In this document: positions 55,187 through 64,000 of the stretch, piece by piece
How the letters are laid out: every line of letters starts with the position of its first letter
Position numbering within the stretch: position 1 is the first letter of the stretch
From: Iodobacter sp. BJB302
GTDB taxonomy: Bacteria > Pseudomonadota > Gammaproteobacteria > Burkholderiales > Chitinibacteraceae
Length of the DNA stretch: 64,000 bases
NCBI RefSeq assembly: GCF_002735645.1
Contig: NZ_PDZG01000005.1
Coordinates: 1 to 64,000, forward strand
Direction: 5' to 3'
Position numbers and translations under genes: made by a program
Notes under the pieces: model-generated
What the model was told of the DNA's origin: nothing
Databases searched by the model: none
The model's input: the letters and a program-made list of their open reading frames with translations, nothing else

Positions 55187-58100
55187 TTAAGACTCAATAA
55201 AGCTCCTGATCTGGCCTAATAACTCCTCTTCCTGATAAGGCTTTCCAAGGAAGGCATTCACGCCCAGCTCAAATGCGTAGTTCTTGTGTTTATCAGCAGT
55301 TCGCGAAGTAATCATAATGATAGGAATCTGCCGCGTGCTTTCATTGGCCCGCACATTCCGGGTGAGCTCAAACCCATCCATGCGCGGCATTTCAATATCA
55401 ACCAGCATTACATCAGGAATCACATCAGAAAGCTGTTGCAAAGCATCCACACCATCTTTAGCAGTGAGGACCTGGAAGCCTTCACGCGCCAATAAACGGC
55501 CTGTGATTTTGCGCACCGTAAGCGAATCATCCACCACCATCACCAGAGGTGTTGTTTTCAGCTCTTCAGGAACCAGTTGTACCGCCGCACTGCGTGTTTC
55601 ACCACGAGCGAGCAGGGTGAGTGGATTCATAATCATCACCACATCACCATTCCCCAGCACGGTTGCGCCGGTTACACCCGGAATGCGGGCCAGCTGTGGC
55701 CCAATGGTTTTCACCACCACTTCCTGATTGCGCACCAGCTCATCCACATGTAGCGCCATACGCCCGGTACCGCTGCGCAGCAACATAATGGTGTTGTAAC
55801 GCTTTTGCTCTGGCACAGAGACTGCATCGCCTAAAAGCCTTGGCAGGTATGCAAAAGGATAGCGGTGATCCATCCACTCCTGGAAACGGTTTTCGTAAAT
55901 TCGCTCTAAAACGCCGAGCTTAATTTCCTGAACCTGCTCAATCATTCCGGAAGGAATAGCAAATTGCTCTCCACCCGCTTTAACCAGTACAACCTGGGTC
56001 ACGGCCAAAGTCAGGGGCAGATAAATGGTAAAGGTTGTACCCACACCAGCCTGGCTTGATACATCAATCCGCCCGCCCAAATCACCCAGCTTATTCTTCA
56101 CCACATCCATGCCGATACCACGGCCGGAAAGTGCCGTAAGCGAGCTGGCCGTACTGATGCCCGGCTCGAAAATCAGCTCGGTCACCCTCTGATCACTTGC
56201 CTGCGGGCCAATTAAACCTTTTTCTACCCCTTTGGCCCGTAAAGACTCCAGATCAAGCCCTTTGCCATCATCTTTTAGCACCAGAACCAGCTCATTGCCT
56301 TCTTGGCGTACTTCAACCTGTACTTCACCAAACTCTGACTTGCCCAATGCAATCCGCTGCTCGGTGCTTTCCAGTCCATGGTCGATCGCATTGCGCAACA
56401 TATGCTCAAACGGCGACATCATCTGATCCAGCACACCACGGTCTACTTCCACACGACCACCGCGCAGCTCCAGATTGACTTTTTTACCGACTTCCTTACC
56501 TGTCTGACGGGTAAGACGGTAAAGCCGGTCTGACAAGCTGCTGAACGGCACCATGCGCACACGCATCAGGCTTTGTTGCAACTCTTTGGTCATCCGCGCC
56601 TGCTGCATTAATGCACCAGTTGAATCATCGTGGTTTTTCAGCAAGTTTTGCTGAATCGTTGCAACGTCGTTAACGCTCTCGGCAATAAAACGGGTGACTT
56701 CTTGCAAACGTGTAAACCGATCGAACTCAAGCGGATCAAAGTTGGCCTCATGGCCATCCTGAATCTTTGCCTGCATTTGCGATTCAGCCTGAATTTCCAG
56801 CTCCCGGAGCTGGCTGCGCAAACGATTCACGTTTTCTGTTAAATCAAGCAGAGAGGTTTTCATGGTGATCATTTCGGCTTCAATACGCGATCTGGCGATC
56901 GATACCTCACCGGCCTGATTAACCAGCTGATCCATCAGCTCGGATTTAACCCGAATCGTGGTTCCGCTTTCCACTTCAGCAGCCACGGGAACAACGGCCT
57001 GCACAACCGGAGCAGGCTGCTTCACACCTTTTAATTCATCAGCCAGAGATTGAATCAAATCAAAATCGGCATCCAGCGCATCAAGAAGCGCAGCAGAATA
57101 GTGATTTCCTGCCGCCAGCAAACGGCTTTCCATCTGGTGAGCTACCTCACCCATACGCATGGCACCTGCCATCCGCGCACTGCCCTTAAAGGTGTGTAGC
57201 AGCCGCTTCAGGGCGCCTGATTCTTTCTGCACTTCATCCGGCAAGCGTAAACCACGCAGGGAGCTGCTGATTTGTTGCATCAGCTCATCCGCTTCTTCGA
57301 TAAACACCGGCAACAGCTGCTCATCAATATCGTCGGCCTGCAGGCTGTCCAGCTCGGATTTACGCTGCACATCGTGCTTATCCATAAGCTGTTCAAACGG
57401 AGTAAGCGACTCCATATCCAGCAGGCTGACTACTTCTTCATCATCGTCCTGCTGATCCAGCAGGCTGCTCAGCGGTGACTGCGGCTCAGCGGCCGGCTCT
57501 GGCATAGCAGAAGGCTCAGGCAGAACAAGGACCTCAGCCTGATCAGGCAGCACATCACTGAAGCCGGTGTCCGCATCCTCTTGCAGAGCTTCTGCAATAT
57601 CTGCCTCATGCTGATCATCAGATAAATGATCAAACGAGCTGAGCGCTTCAATGGGGTCTTCGTCTTTAAAGATATCTGCAGCGGGCTCGGCTGCAAACGC
57701 TTCAATCTGCGCTTCGCTTGCAAGTTCATCATGGTGCAGGGCAAGCGGCTCATCCTGCTCAGGCAACGCTTCAGCAACAGCGCTTTCCGGCTCCTCATGC
57801 AGGGCATCTGGTTCTGCAATATCCAGATCAAACGTTGTTTCAAGCAGGGCTTCTGGCTCATCCAGGCTTAACTCAAGCTCATGCTCTTCCTGCACAACCG
57901 GCGGCTCAATCAGCTCAAGCTCAACAAGCTGAGCTTCGGGTGTTTCATCCAGTGAAATTTCGTAGGTTTCAGCTTGAAGATTTTGTAAAGCAAGGATTTC
58001 TGCCTCTGCAAAGCCCGGCGCTTCAAGTGCAAAGATAGAATCAAGCATACTGGCAATACGAGTAACCGCCTGATCAAGTGCAGGCTCCTGCCCGATCACC

Positions 58101-60562
58101 ATTTCACCCATCTGCTGCACAGCATGTTCAAGGCTGTAGGCTAATTCGCCCAAGCTGCGGAAACCTGCTGTTGATGCAATACCACCCAGAGTATGCGCAG
58201 CCAGTAAATAACTGGAAGGATGGCTGCTCTTGCCCCCCTGCAGAGTAAGCAGATATTGAGCTGCTTCCTTGCAGAACAATGAAAATAAGGATGCCGATAC
58301 TGTGACCGTGCCGATCGTCACCTCATCACTTGCGCTTTGCTCACCTTCCAGCGATACGCTGATGCTTTCGTCTGGCACGCTGGCTGCGGCATCAAGCAGT
58401 GCTCTCAGCCGCTCTGCCGAAGCAATTAAATCACTGCCTTCTACCTGAGCAACACCCTCGCTGCTGAGCTGCTGCACCCAGACGGAGAAAGCAGTATGGG
58501 CCTGGGCAAGCAGTTGCAATAACTCCAGCGAAGCTGTTTTTTCAATTTGCATTAACTTGCTTAAAAGCTGCTCCATTGCCCATGCAACCTGGGCAAGATT
58601 GTTTAGCCCCACCATGCGCCCGCTGCCTTTCAGGGTATGGAAGCTGCGTCTTAATACGGTTAATGCTTCTCTGTCGTGCGGAGTTTGCTGGCAAACCAAA
58701 ACCTGCTCAGCAATGCTGGCCAGTACTTCTGTTGCTTCTTCCAGGAACACCTCGAGCAGCTCAGCATCAACGGCTGCATCCGTTGCTGGCAGAGGACGGG
58801 AAGGGTCGGCAACGGCCTGTTGCACAGGCGCAGCATGAGCAACAGCATCAAGCTGCGGCTCAACTTCCAGTATTTCTAACTCGTTTTCCTGCTCATCAGC
58901 CTGCTTTGCACCGGTCAGCTTATCGATCATGCTCAGCAATGAGGCGGGCTCATCCCTGTTTTGTGCAATGCTGTCGATATAAAAACCAAGGCAAGATAAG
59001 CCTTCAGCCAGTAACTCAAGCTCTTCCTGAGCAGGCAATAACAACTCGCTCTGAGTGAATTGCTCGATTCTCTGCTGGCAAGCTTGCAACAGAGCAACGG
59101 CTTGCTGTTTCTCGAGCATCAGTAGAGCACCCATAATCTGGCGCAAGCTCGGATCAATCTTGCCTAATTCGCTGCCGTTATCAGGCTGGCGGAACCACGC
59201 ATCAAGGATATCTTCAACAGTTTGTAAATTGCTGCGCATTTCATGCGCCAGCTGGGCTTGCAACAAACGTTCTTGTGCCTGCCGGGTAATTTCATCCAGA
59301 TGAGGGACTTCATTTTTCAGAGAGGGGTTCAGCAGCCGCTGACACATGGCCTCAACCTGAGCAGGGAAGTCTTCTGCAATCAGGGGATAAATGGTGAGGC
59401 AGTTATCAATCAAAAGCAGTGCGGTAGCAACTTCCAGCGCATTTGCATCGCTGGGGGCCTGCTGATTTAAGTGCTGCACCGATGCAGAAATCGCTGGCCA
59501 TAACTGATCCAGCCCCGGAATCGCCAGGGGCTCGGCACGCCGGGCGAGCGGTTCAAAACCTGCAATAAATGCACTTAAGCGCTCAAACTGGCCTGAGCAA
59601 ACACGGCCCCAGCTTTCTTTACATGTATCTAACTCGTCACGCAGAGTGCGCGCCAGTGAATGGCGGTACTCAGATGCAGGCGAAAGCAGATCGCTGTCTG
59701 CGCCTGGCAGAAGGCTTTCTAAAGCAAAAGACTTGCGCAGCGCTAACGCCAGTGAGCTGCTGGTTTCCAGCATCAGCAATGCGTACAGAATATCGCGGTA
59801 TAAGCGTTCAGCAACCTTGCCGGAGCCATCGCTCAAACGGCGCAATTGCATATTTAAACGTAGTACCAGTTGTTTCAGATCGACATCTGGCTCAGTCAGG
59901 CCTTGCTGATGGCTTAAGCCATCCAGTAAACCGGCAGCTGCCCACCAGAAGTGACGGGAAATTGCCAAAGACTGAGTAGCCGCAATCTCGGCCAGATTTT
60001 TAGCCATCACGCCAGCCGCCGCTTTGTCATTTGCGATCCAGCTCAGCAGTACGGCTTCAAAACGCAAACGACGCGCACGGACAAATGGCCCGGTTTCATT
60101 CGCTGCCAATGTACGGGCAGGTAAACCTTTGGGCAGGGACAATTCAGCCAGCTGAGGAAAAAACAGCTCCGAGCCACTGTCTGATGCCTGGCGCAAAGCC
60201 GCCATTTTTTTAAAGCTGGCCAGTAATCGAAGCGGCTGATTGGGCGCGCCCACAGCAATTTGCTCAAGATAGCGCCTGGCCTCAACAATAGAGCGCTGAA
60301 TAATAGCTAGGGTGTCGGCGCTGATCTCATCTGCAACCAGCGTTTGTTCAATTTCTTCACAGAAACGGGCAAGGCCGGTGAGCTCAACCATTTGCACAGC
60401 ACCATAGGCCTGATGCAAAAAGGTTCGGGCATGTTTCAGCAGTGCGCTGTCTTTGGTCTCGCCAAACTGAGCCAAAGCTTGCGACGCTTTTTGTAAAGTT
60501 TGCTCGATTTCGCTCTTAACCCAGACCAGAGAGCCCAGATCGAATTCGGTATGCGCGCTCAT
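55187..60562 (-). CDS. pilL: Type IV pilus chemosensory histidine kinase (PilL/ChpA-like)
   Basis: This 1791-residue hybrid kinase controls twitching motility in the Pil-Chp system. It has several Hpt-like modules, three visible by motif: FHTLKGS near 640, AHTLGG near 789 (a variant lacking the K-G-S step) and LHTFKGSARMAG near 1122. An acidic, repeat-like linker covers about 870-1045. The CheA kinase core has RMVPFSSLSDRLYRLTRQTG, the N box HMLRNAIDHGLES and GRGIGMDVV near 1482. A CheW-like domain follows, then a C-terminal receiver with the phospho-acceptor Asp near 1724 (LVDIEMPRMDG). It follows pilJ by about 108 bp. ATG 60562 has a weak ribosome-binding site. Confidence 0.92.
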   Translation of the reverse strand: MSAHTEFDLGSLVWVKSEIEQTLQKASQALAQFGETKDSALLKHARTFLHQAYGAVQMVELTGLARFCEEIEQTLVADEISADTLAIIQRSIVEARRYLEQIAVGAPNQPLRLLASFKKMAALRQASDSGSELFFPQLAELSLPKGLPARTLAANETGPFVRARRLRFEAVLLSWIANDKAAAGVMAKNLAEIAATQSLAISRHFWWAAAGLLDGLSHQQGLTEPDVDLKQLVLRLNMQLRRLSDGSGKVAERLYRDILYALLMLETSSSLALALRKSFALESLLPGADSDLLSPASEYRHSLARTLRDELDTCKESWGRVCSGQFERLSAFIAGFEPLARRAEPLAIPGLDQLWPAISASVQHLNQQAPSDANALEVATALLLIDNCLTIYPLIAEDFPAQVEAMCQRLLNPSLKNEVPHLDEITRQAQERLLQAQLAHEMRSNLQTVEDILDAWFRQPDNGSELGKIDPSLRQIMGALLMLEKQQAVALLQACQQRIEQFTQSELLLPAQEELELLAEGLSCLGFYIDSIAQNRDEPASLLSMIDKLTGAKQADEQENELEILEVEPQLDAVAHAAPVQQAVADPSRPLPATDAAVDAELLEVFLEEATEVLASIAEQVLVCQQTPHDREALTVLRRSFHTLKGSGRMVGLNNLAQVAWAMEQLLSKLMQIEKTASLELLQLLAQAHTAFSVWVQQLSSEGVAQVEGSDLIASAERLRALLDAAASVPDESISVSLEGEQSASDEVTIGTVTVSASLFSLFCKEAAQYLLTLQGGKSSHPSSYLLAAHTLGGIASTAGFRSLGELAYSLEHAVQQMGEMVIGQEPALDQAVTRIASMLDSIFALEAPGFAEAEILALQNLQAETYEISLDETPEAQLVELELIEPPVVQEEHELELSLDEPEALLETTFDLDIAEPDALHEEPESAVAEALPEQDEPLALHHDELASEAQIEAFAAEPAADIFKDEDPIEALSSFDHLSDDQHEADIAEALQEDADTGFSDVLPDQAEVLVLPEPSAMPEPAAEPQSPLSSLLDQQDDDEEVVSLLDMESLTPFEQLMDKHDVQRKSELDSLQADDIDEQLLPVFIEEADELMQQISSSLRGLRLPDEVQKESGALKRLLHTFKGSARMAGAMRMGEVAHQMESRLLAAGNHYSAALLDALDADFDLIQSLADELKGVKQPAPVVQAVVPVAAEVESGTTIRVKSELMDQLVNQAGEVSIARSRIEAEMITMKTSLLDLTENVNRLRSQLRELEIQAESQMQAKIQDGHEANFDPLEFDRFTRLQEVTRFIAESVNDVATIQQNLLKNHDDSTGALMQQARMTKELQQSLMRVRMVPFSSLSDRLYRLTRQTGKEVGKKVNLELRGGRVEVDRGVLDQMMSPFEHMLRNAIDHGLESTEQRIALGKSEFGEVQVEVRQEGNELVLVLKDDGKGLDLESLRAKGVEKGLIGPQASDQRVTELIFEPGISTASSLTALSGRGIGMDVVKNKLGDLGGRIDVSSQAGVGTTFTIYLPLTLAVTQVVLVKAGGEQFAIPSGMIEQVQEIKLGVLERIYENRFQEWMDHRYPFAYLPRLLGDAVSVPEQKRYNTIMLLRSGTGRMALHVDELVRNQEVVVKTIGPQLARIPGVTGATVLGNGDVVMIMNPLTLLARGETRSAAVQLVPEELKTTPLVMVVDDSLTVRKITGRLLAREGFQVLTAKDGVDALQQLSDVIPDVMLVDIEMPRMDGFELTRNVRANESTRQIPIIMITSRTADKHKNYAFELGVNAFLGKPYQEEELLGQIRSFIES

Positions 60563-60670
60563 TTAAAGCCTATTTTCAAGTAACACTTCAACGTAATTCA
60601 AAGGTATGCAGGAATGACCAAGGCTTTCCCCTGCACCATCCTGCAATACCATGACCTAAAACCAGTCCGA

Positions 60671-62848
60671 TTAAAGCTTAAAGCCTGAAGCGGAGTCTTT
60701 CAGCTCTTGCGCCAGAGAGGTTAGCTGCCCCACCGCGATCGCAGATTGTTTTGTACCTGCAGTCGTTTGCTCAGTAATGGCCAAAATATCACGCATGGAT
60801 AAGTTAACCTTACTTGCCAGCTGGGTCTGATCTTCCGTTTCATGCGCAATCGATTCAATCAAACGCGCCAGGTCACGGGAAACCTGACCAATCTCGGTCA
60901 GAGCCTGACCCGCCGCATCAGATAGTTTTGCCCCTTCAACCACACCCTGAGTGGAAACCTCCATCGCCGCTACCGCATCATGGGTATCGGTCTGAATCGT
61001 TTTCACAATCGCACTAATCTGCTTCGTCGCCTCGCCTGAACGTTCCGCCAGGCGCTGCACTTCCTCAGCAACAATCGAGAACCCACGGCCAGCATCACCC
61101 GCCGCTGCAGCCTGAATCGCCGCGTTCAGAGCCAAGACGTTGGTCTGTTCGGTAATGTCAGAAATCAATTCAACGATTTCACTAATTTCTTGTGAGCTTT
61201 CACCCAGACGTTTAATCCGCTTCGCTGTTTCCTGAATCTGCTCGCGAATATCGCCCATACCCTTAATCTGATTCTGTACTGCCTCAGCGCCCTTCTCGGC
61301 AGCCATCAGGGATGACTGCGCCACGTTCGCTGATTCGGCCGCATTGCTCGATACACCGCGAATCGATGTCACCATCTGCTCAACCGTTTGGTTGGTGCCT
61401 TCAATCTCGACAGACTGACGCTCCGCAGCGGCCAGCAATTCATCAGAAATACCCTGAGCTTCCTGCGTAGCCGAAGTAACCTGCCCTGTTGCGCGGTTAA
61501 TCTTGGTAATCAGGGAACGCAACTCTTCAATCGTGTAGTTAATCGAGTCAGCAATCGCGCCGGTCAGATCCTCTGTAACCGATGCACGAACAGTCAGATC
61601 CCCGTCCGCTAAATCCGCCATTTCATTCAGCAGGCGCAAAATCGCCTCCTGGTTCTTTTTATTCTCGGCTTCCAGTACCAAACGACGGCGTACCGATTCC
61701 TGGTTAAAGACTGAAACCAGTTGGTACAAAGAAAACAGAGCGATAACGATAAATGTAAATTCCAGGAAACCCGTTACAAAACTACCTGCTGTATTTTCAT
61801 AAGCATCAGCGAGCTTACCTGTGTCTTGAAGCAGCTTTTCAGAATCAGTAACAATGCTTTGGCTGGCCAGTCGCGAACTAACCAGGGGCTGCATGTTTTT
61901 AGAGAAGGAGGTAATAACCACTTCAAAATCACGGAAGCGTTTATCAATTTCTTTTAATTTTTCAATCAGTGCCGGATTGCTGACCGCACGAATCTGTAAA
62001 TCCGGATTTTGGCCATCCAGAAACGCAGTAATGATTTCATCGAATAAAACAGAGTCTTTACCTAATAAAGACACCACTTCAGGGTTGATCAGGTCATCAC
62101 CAAAAACCGTATTGGAGTTTTTGGCCATACGCTGAGACAGCATGGATAAATGCTGAGCGTATTCCAGATCGCGTGCAGAGCCACCATTGGCGCCCAACAT
62201 TTTGGCAAATTCCTGAGTGTTTTCCAGCAGAATCGCATCATTTCGGTTAATCGTTAAAACAGACTGACCAATCGTAACCAGCGCTTTTTCCTGCTTAAGA
62301 ATCGTATCAACAGTAGGGCGCGCCGCATTGCTGCTAAAAGACTTTTTCCAGATGGCATTAACCGAATTAATCAGCTGAGTTGGGTTATGCGCCAATAAGC
62401 TGGCCAGCAATCCACCACCCGACAACTGCTTCAAGTTATCGTCAAAGCGAATGTATGCATCTTTTAAAATAGGGAATGCTTCTGCCTTACCCTGTACAGC
62501 CTGAGTAGATGCCCGGGCAATACGCTGCGAAAGCATCTGCATTTCAGTAGAAACCGCACGACGCTCAGCGTTATAAGACGAAGCCTGGAAAGCCAAAAAC
62601 GCCGTAATAATAAACAAACCGGCAGACAGCAACATCACCGCCAGTAAAATAGCCATTTGCTGACGAATAGGCAGCAGGCCAATCAGTGGCAATGGTTTTT
62701 TTAACTGTGATTCATCGGCTTCTGGCAGGCTCAGCTTGCCCATAATCCATGTTGTTTTAGTCGGCTCATAAGTCGTATTCGCCGAAACAGGGGCTGCCTG
62801 TTTTCTTCCGGAAAAAAGGCGCTTAACGCCATCCAGATTCAGTGCCAT
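60671..62848 (-). CDS. pilJ: Type IV pilus methyl-accepting chemotaxis protein (PilJ)
   Basis: This 725-residue transmembrane receptor feeds the Pil-Chp kinase. It has an N-terminal cytoplasmic part, TM1 at about 65-90 ([23 protein letters not shown]), and a periplasmic part with two PilJ-type repeats marked by LSQRIARAS and [11 protein letters not shown]2 follows at about 360-385, then HAMP and a signalling domain with the conserved hairpin [44 protein letters not shown]. It is the second complete gene in the operon, between pilI and pilL. Confidence 0.94.
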   Translation of the reverse strand: MALNLDGVKRLFSGRKQAAPVSANTTYEPTKTTWIMGKLSLPEADESQLKKPLPLIGLLPIRQQMAILLAVMLLSAGLFIITAFLAFQASSYNAERRAVSTEMQMLSQRIARASTQAVQGKAEAFPILKDAYIRFDDNLKQLSGGGLLASLLAHNPTQLINSVNAIWKKSFSSNAARPTVDTILKQEKALVTIGQSVLTINRNDAILLENTQEFAKMLGANGGSARDLEYAQHLSMLSQRMAKNSNTVFGDDLINPEVVSLLGKDSVLFDEIITAFLDGQNPDLQIRAVSNPALIEKLKEIDKRFRDFEVVITSFSKNMQPLVSSRLASQSIVTDSEKLLQDTGKLADAYENTAGSFVTGFLEFTFIVIALFSLYQLVSVFNQESVRRRLVLEAENKKNQEAILRLLNEMADLADGDLTVRASVTEDLTGAIADSINYTIEELRSLITKINRATGQVTSATQEAQGISDELLAAAERQSVEIEGTNQTVEQMVTSIRGVSSNAAESANVAQSSLMAAEKGAEAVQNQIKGMGDIREQIQETAKRIKRLGESSQEISEIVELISDITEQTNVLALNAAIQAAAAGDAGRGFSIVAEEVQRLAERSGEATKQISAIVKTIQTDTHDAVAAMEVSTQGVVEGAKLSDAAGQALTEIGQVSRDLARLIESIAHETEDQTQLASKVNLSMRDILAITEQTTAGTKQSAIAVGQLTSLAQELKDSASGFKL

Positions 62849-63040
62849 TGTGTATTACTCCCGATCCTGTATCTATTTTTTATGGCTGCTGCTAATCAGC
62901 AGACCATTAAAACAACTACACCCTCACCACAACGCCCGGGCAAACCAACAGAAAAACTCAATCAAACCACTTAAGATGAGATTTCTGCCTAATCCTGCCA
63001 AACGCTTTTATGCGGGGATGCTACGTTTTTCAACGGCCAG

Positions 63041-63556
63041 CTATATTTGACCTGTTTGTAAAAAAGCAGGCTGTGCAACTAAAGCCTGAATATCTAAACA
63101 TCGCCACGAAACACCTGCCGCATCGCGATAGGCATCCCCTGTCCAAGCAGATGAACGCGAGAGCAAAGAATCAGGCGTTAAATCAGCCAAATGCTTTAAA
63201 CCAAGCATACGATCAACTAAAACAGCGCAATGCAAAATATGCCGGGGATGTACTAGCAATAATCGGGCAGCAGGCGTGGCCGATAAACTACCCGACCCCA
63301 TAAACGCCGCCAAATCACTGACACTCACCAGATTTCCGCGCAAATTGGCGACACCCTTGAACCAGGGCTGGACCAGAGGAACCGTCGCAATTGCAGGTAA
63401 AGGCATTACTTCAGCGACATCGGATAAATCGACCAGCCAATTCTCACCACCGATCCTTACGCCCAAACGAGCATCCACTTGAGCTGTAGAGGTAACGCTT
63501 TTTAATCGCGCCATTACCCCTTCTTGATAGTCACGCAGGCTAATCCGTTTGGCCAT
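63041..63556 (-). CDS. pilI: CheW-like coupling protein PilI
   Basis: This 171-residue CheW-domain protein couples PilJ to the PilL kinase. Typical strands are seen: DARLGVRIGGENWLVDLSDVAEVMPLP, PWFKGVANLRGNLVSVSDLAAFMG and LLVHPRHILHCAVLVDRMLGLKHL. It lies between pilH and pilJ, matching the pilGHIJ order known in Pseudomonas. It ends about 190 bp before pilJ, and I see no separate gene in that gap. Confidence 0.92.
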   Translation of the reverse strand: MAKRISLRDYQEGVMARLKSVTSTAQVDARLGVRIGGENWLVDLSDVAEVMPLPAIATVPLVQPWFKGVANLRGNLVSVSDLAAFMGSGSLSATPAARLLLVHPRHILHCAVLVDRMLGLKHLADLTPDSLLSRSSAWTGDAYRDAAGVSWRCLDIQALVAQPAFLQTGQI

Positions 63557-63774
63557 GGTTTTTCCGCAGAAAGAAGCTTCAATTTATTTACACACAAAAT
63601 CGCTGGCACATCAGGCTAAAACCAAAACTCAACATGACAATGGTTTAGTGCCATTGCATATAAAAATACTGGTTTTTACGAGTGAAGCTCCATTCGCACC
63701 TTACATGCTTTTCGCGGGCATATTGATTTTTTAAAATCAGCCCGCGATCTTAATTTATGCACAACACACTATTT

Positions 63775-64000
63775 TTACAAAGCCGCAATTTTGGAAAGTA
63801 ATTCCTGCGGGTCAATAGGCTTTACTACGTATTCCACAGCACCCTGGCGACGTCCCCAAACCATATCTGTTTCCTGGTTCTTAGAAGTGCACATAATAAT
63901 TGGAATATGCTTAGTCAACTCATCACGGCTAATTGTGCGTGTAGCTTGAAAGCCATTCATGCCGGGCATGACAACATCCATCAAAATCAAATCGGGCATC
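63775..64000 (-). CDS. pilH: CheY-like response regulator PilH, C-terminal part (cut by window edge)
   Basis: About 75 residues are visible, starting within the receiver just before the phospho-acceptor (LILMDVVMPGMNGFQATR). The conserved threonine region IIMCTSKNQETD and the lysine of YVVKPID follow, and the gene ends at 63775. The 5' part lies beyond the right edge. PilH is preferred to PilG because it is the regulator next to pilI in known operons. Confidence 0.75.
   Translation of the reverse strand, partial: MPDLILMDVVMPGMNGFQATRTISRDELTKHIPIIMCTSKNQETDMVWGRRQGAVEYVVKPIDPQELLSKIAAL

Noticed and set aside
1-64000. CRISPR array or prophage
   Set aside because: No regularly spaced direct repeats, cas genes or phage structural genes were seen. 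The repeats found are palindromic and intergenic.

Overview
The window reads as chromosomal DNA of a Gram-negative betaproteobacterium, most likely order Neisseriales and close to Chromobacteriaceae such as Iodobacter. This is an inference from family resemblance: a Pil-Chp type IV pilus chemotaxis cluster, a catecholate NRPS locus like those known from Chromobacterium, Fur-type operators, and base composition that looks moderate by eye rather than very GC-rich. No rRNA or taxonomic marker in the window proves it. Coding density is high, apart from several AT-rich or repeat-filled intergenic stretches.

Layout. 1-120: the right end of an IS3-family element beside a tRNA-Gln. 487-1391: two small uncharacterised genes. 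1388-25380: one large iron-acquisition island. It holds a phosphopantetheinyl transferase, the 2,3-dihydroxybenzoate (DHB) genes entA, entB, entE and entC, a two-module NRPS with its MbtH partner, an EntS-like exporter, an STN-type TonB-dependent receptor, a FepB-like lipoprotein, a FepDGC importer and a Fes-like esterase. Four Fur-box candidates sit in the promoter regions. Together they would make DHB, build a DHB-(D-basic residue)-L-Ser catecholate, export it, re-import the ferric form and hydrolyse it to release iron. 25531-28340: an ABC transporter of the TrpXYZ-like, uncharacterised-substrate type. 29187-33423: hslU without an adjacent hslV, an orphan REC-DUF3369 regulator and ilvA.

33475-39882: a nucleoside salvage operon on the minus strand (nupC-type transporter, deoC, deoA, deoB, cdd, udp), with repeat hairpins between some genes. 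40342-43922: an inositol-monophosphatase family enzyme and a phosphoketolase. 44715-47968: a compact four-gene plus-strand operon of vWA protein, TerD, a DLFG-motif protein of unknown family and a TelA-like protein. It resembles a reduced Ter (tellurium/stress) system and is the best candidate here for something not well described. 48038-49818: a NhaD-type antiporter overlapping gloA. 50101-52278: three tRNA-Lys genes, two of them identical, flanking a sensor histidine kinase gene. 52491-54831: a DUF3617 protein and a tandem pair of paralogous solute-binding proteins. 55187-64000: the Pil-Chp chemosensory operon pilH(partial)-pilI-pilJ-pilL/chpA, running off the right edge.

Several repeat families recur: a 201-bp interspersed element in opposite orientations (21991-22191 and 41241-41441), two long-hairpin elements built on a CCACAGAG-type motif (27252-27366 and 34308-34424), and a tandem pair of GTTGGGTTA hairpins (38388-38546). 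Most convergent gene pairs share a clear intrinsic terminator.
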